From the NCBI GenBank assembly GCA_017453065.1, contig JAFTKW010000018.1:46901-110900 (forward strand): 64,000 nucleotides of DNA. The letters are read 5' to 3'. Shown piece after piece: positions 63,831 through 64,000 of the stretch; position 1 is the stretch's first letter, and each line of letters begins with the position of its first letter. Source of the DNA: Lachnospiraceae bacterium (lineage in GTDB: Bacteria > Bacillota > Clostridia > Lachnospirales > Lachnospiraceae). The notes beneath the pieces were generated by a model. That model worked only from the letters and a program-made list of their open reading frames with translations, was not told the origin of the DNA and did no database searches. The position numbers and the translations under genes are program-made.

Positions 63831-63854
63831 AGGGCTCATCAGCAGATGGGCCCT
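63831..63854 (+). terminator. Probable terminator of the XRE gene
   Basis: AGGGCTCATC pairs with GATGGGCCCT with one wobble, loop AGCA. Only a weak T-run follows. Confidence 0.6.
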
Positions 63855-63878
63855 CCTTATCGCTAACACAAAAATAGT

Positions 63879-63907
63879 TTGACAACCCAAGCAAATTGTG
63901 GTTAAAT
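63879..63907 (+). promoter_or_regulatory. Sigma-A promoter at the window edge
   Basis: Perfect TTGACA (63879-63884), 17 bases, TTAAAT (63902-63907). It drives the leader that runs out of the window. Confidence 0.75.
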
Positions 63908-63914
63908 AAACACA

Positions 63915-64000
63915 ACTTGAGGGAGTAGGTGACGTGTAAAAGCGGGGCTTATCAACACACTGATCGAAGGATCTGGTTTGTCTTAAATACCGAGACTTGA
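63915..64000 (+). promoter_or_regulatory. Candidate yybP-ykoY (manganese) riboswitch, cut by the window end
   Basis: CTTGAGGGAGTAGGTGACG is close to the conserved 5' part (GGGGAGUAG) of this aptamer. GTGT...ACAC with AAGC/GCTT inside forms the next stem, GATCGAAGGATC a hairpin, and TACCGAGACTTGA resembles the conserved 3' strand that closes P1. The family senses Mn2+ and precedes metal transporters or P-type ATPases; the controlled gene is outside the window. Confidence 0.5.

Overview
The window looks like chromosomal DNA of a spore-former-related, motile, low-to-medium GC Firmicute, most likely a Lachnospiraceae member. The evidence is the set of genes: SpoVT, a DUF3794/LysM spore-envelope protein, a SpoIIQ-like protein, class 1B dihydroorotate dehydrogenase with PyrK, an Ile T-box leader, three chemoreceptors, a bile-salt-hydrolase-family enzyme and an alpha/beta-galactoside operon. 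Shine-Dalgarno sites (AGGAGG type), TTGACA/TATAAT promoters and hairpin-plus-T-run terminators are easy to read. No tRNA, rRNA, insertion sequence, prophage or CRISPR array was seen.

Layout. 1-4 kb: a 5'-truncated GLUG-repeat surface protein, a choloylglycine-hydrolase-family enzyme, an unrecognised membrane protein and an inositol-monophosphatase-family enzyme. 4-9.4 kb: a membrane protein, spoVT (its ribosome site lies in a long hairpin), an Ile T-box and ileS. 9.4-16 kb: glgP, a CapA-like protein and an aconitase-family hydratase behind a palindromic promoter. 16-25 kb: an EF-hand-like protein, a degenerate M23 protein, a degenerate GH9-like lipoprotein, ddl-murF, an HExxH lipoprotein, plsC and a PrcB-like lipoprotein. 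25-33 kb: pyrC-pyrK-pyrD, a spore-envelope protein with a sigma-E-like promoter, ispE with a GntR regulator, and a DUF1934 protein. 33-43 kb: two chemoreceptors, cardiolipin synthase, a lipoprotein form of trigger factor, asnS and an NlpC/P60 hydrolase.

43-50 kb is a minus-strand cluster that I consider the most unusual part: a degenerate GGDEF membrane protein, an ECF sigma factor, a probable membrane partner, a transglutaminase-like lipoprotein, PilC, four small pilin-like or membrane proteins and PilT. It looks like a type IV pilus-like machine with a retraction ATPase but, within the window, no PilB, PilD or canonical major pilin.

50-64 kb: a large repeat-built surface protein; an operon for galactosides (TetR regulator, GH2 enzyme, GPH transporter, GH36 alpha-galactosidase) with a near-perfect inverted repeat over its start site; a third chemoreceptor; an XRE-type membrane regulator; and at the edge a promoter followed by a leader that resembles the yybP-ykoY manganese riboswitch. 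Two intergenic regions 47 kb apart (15896-16005 and 62581-62689) carry similar ~110-bp hairpin-rich elements that I cannot assign to a known family.
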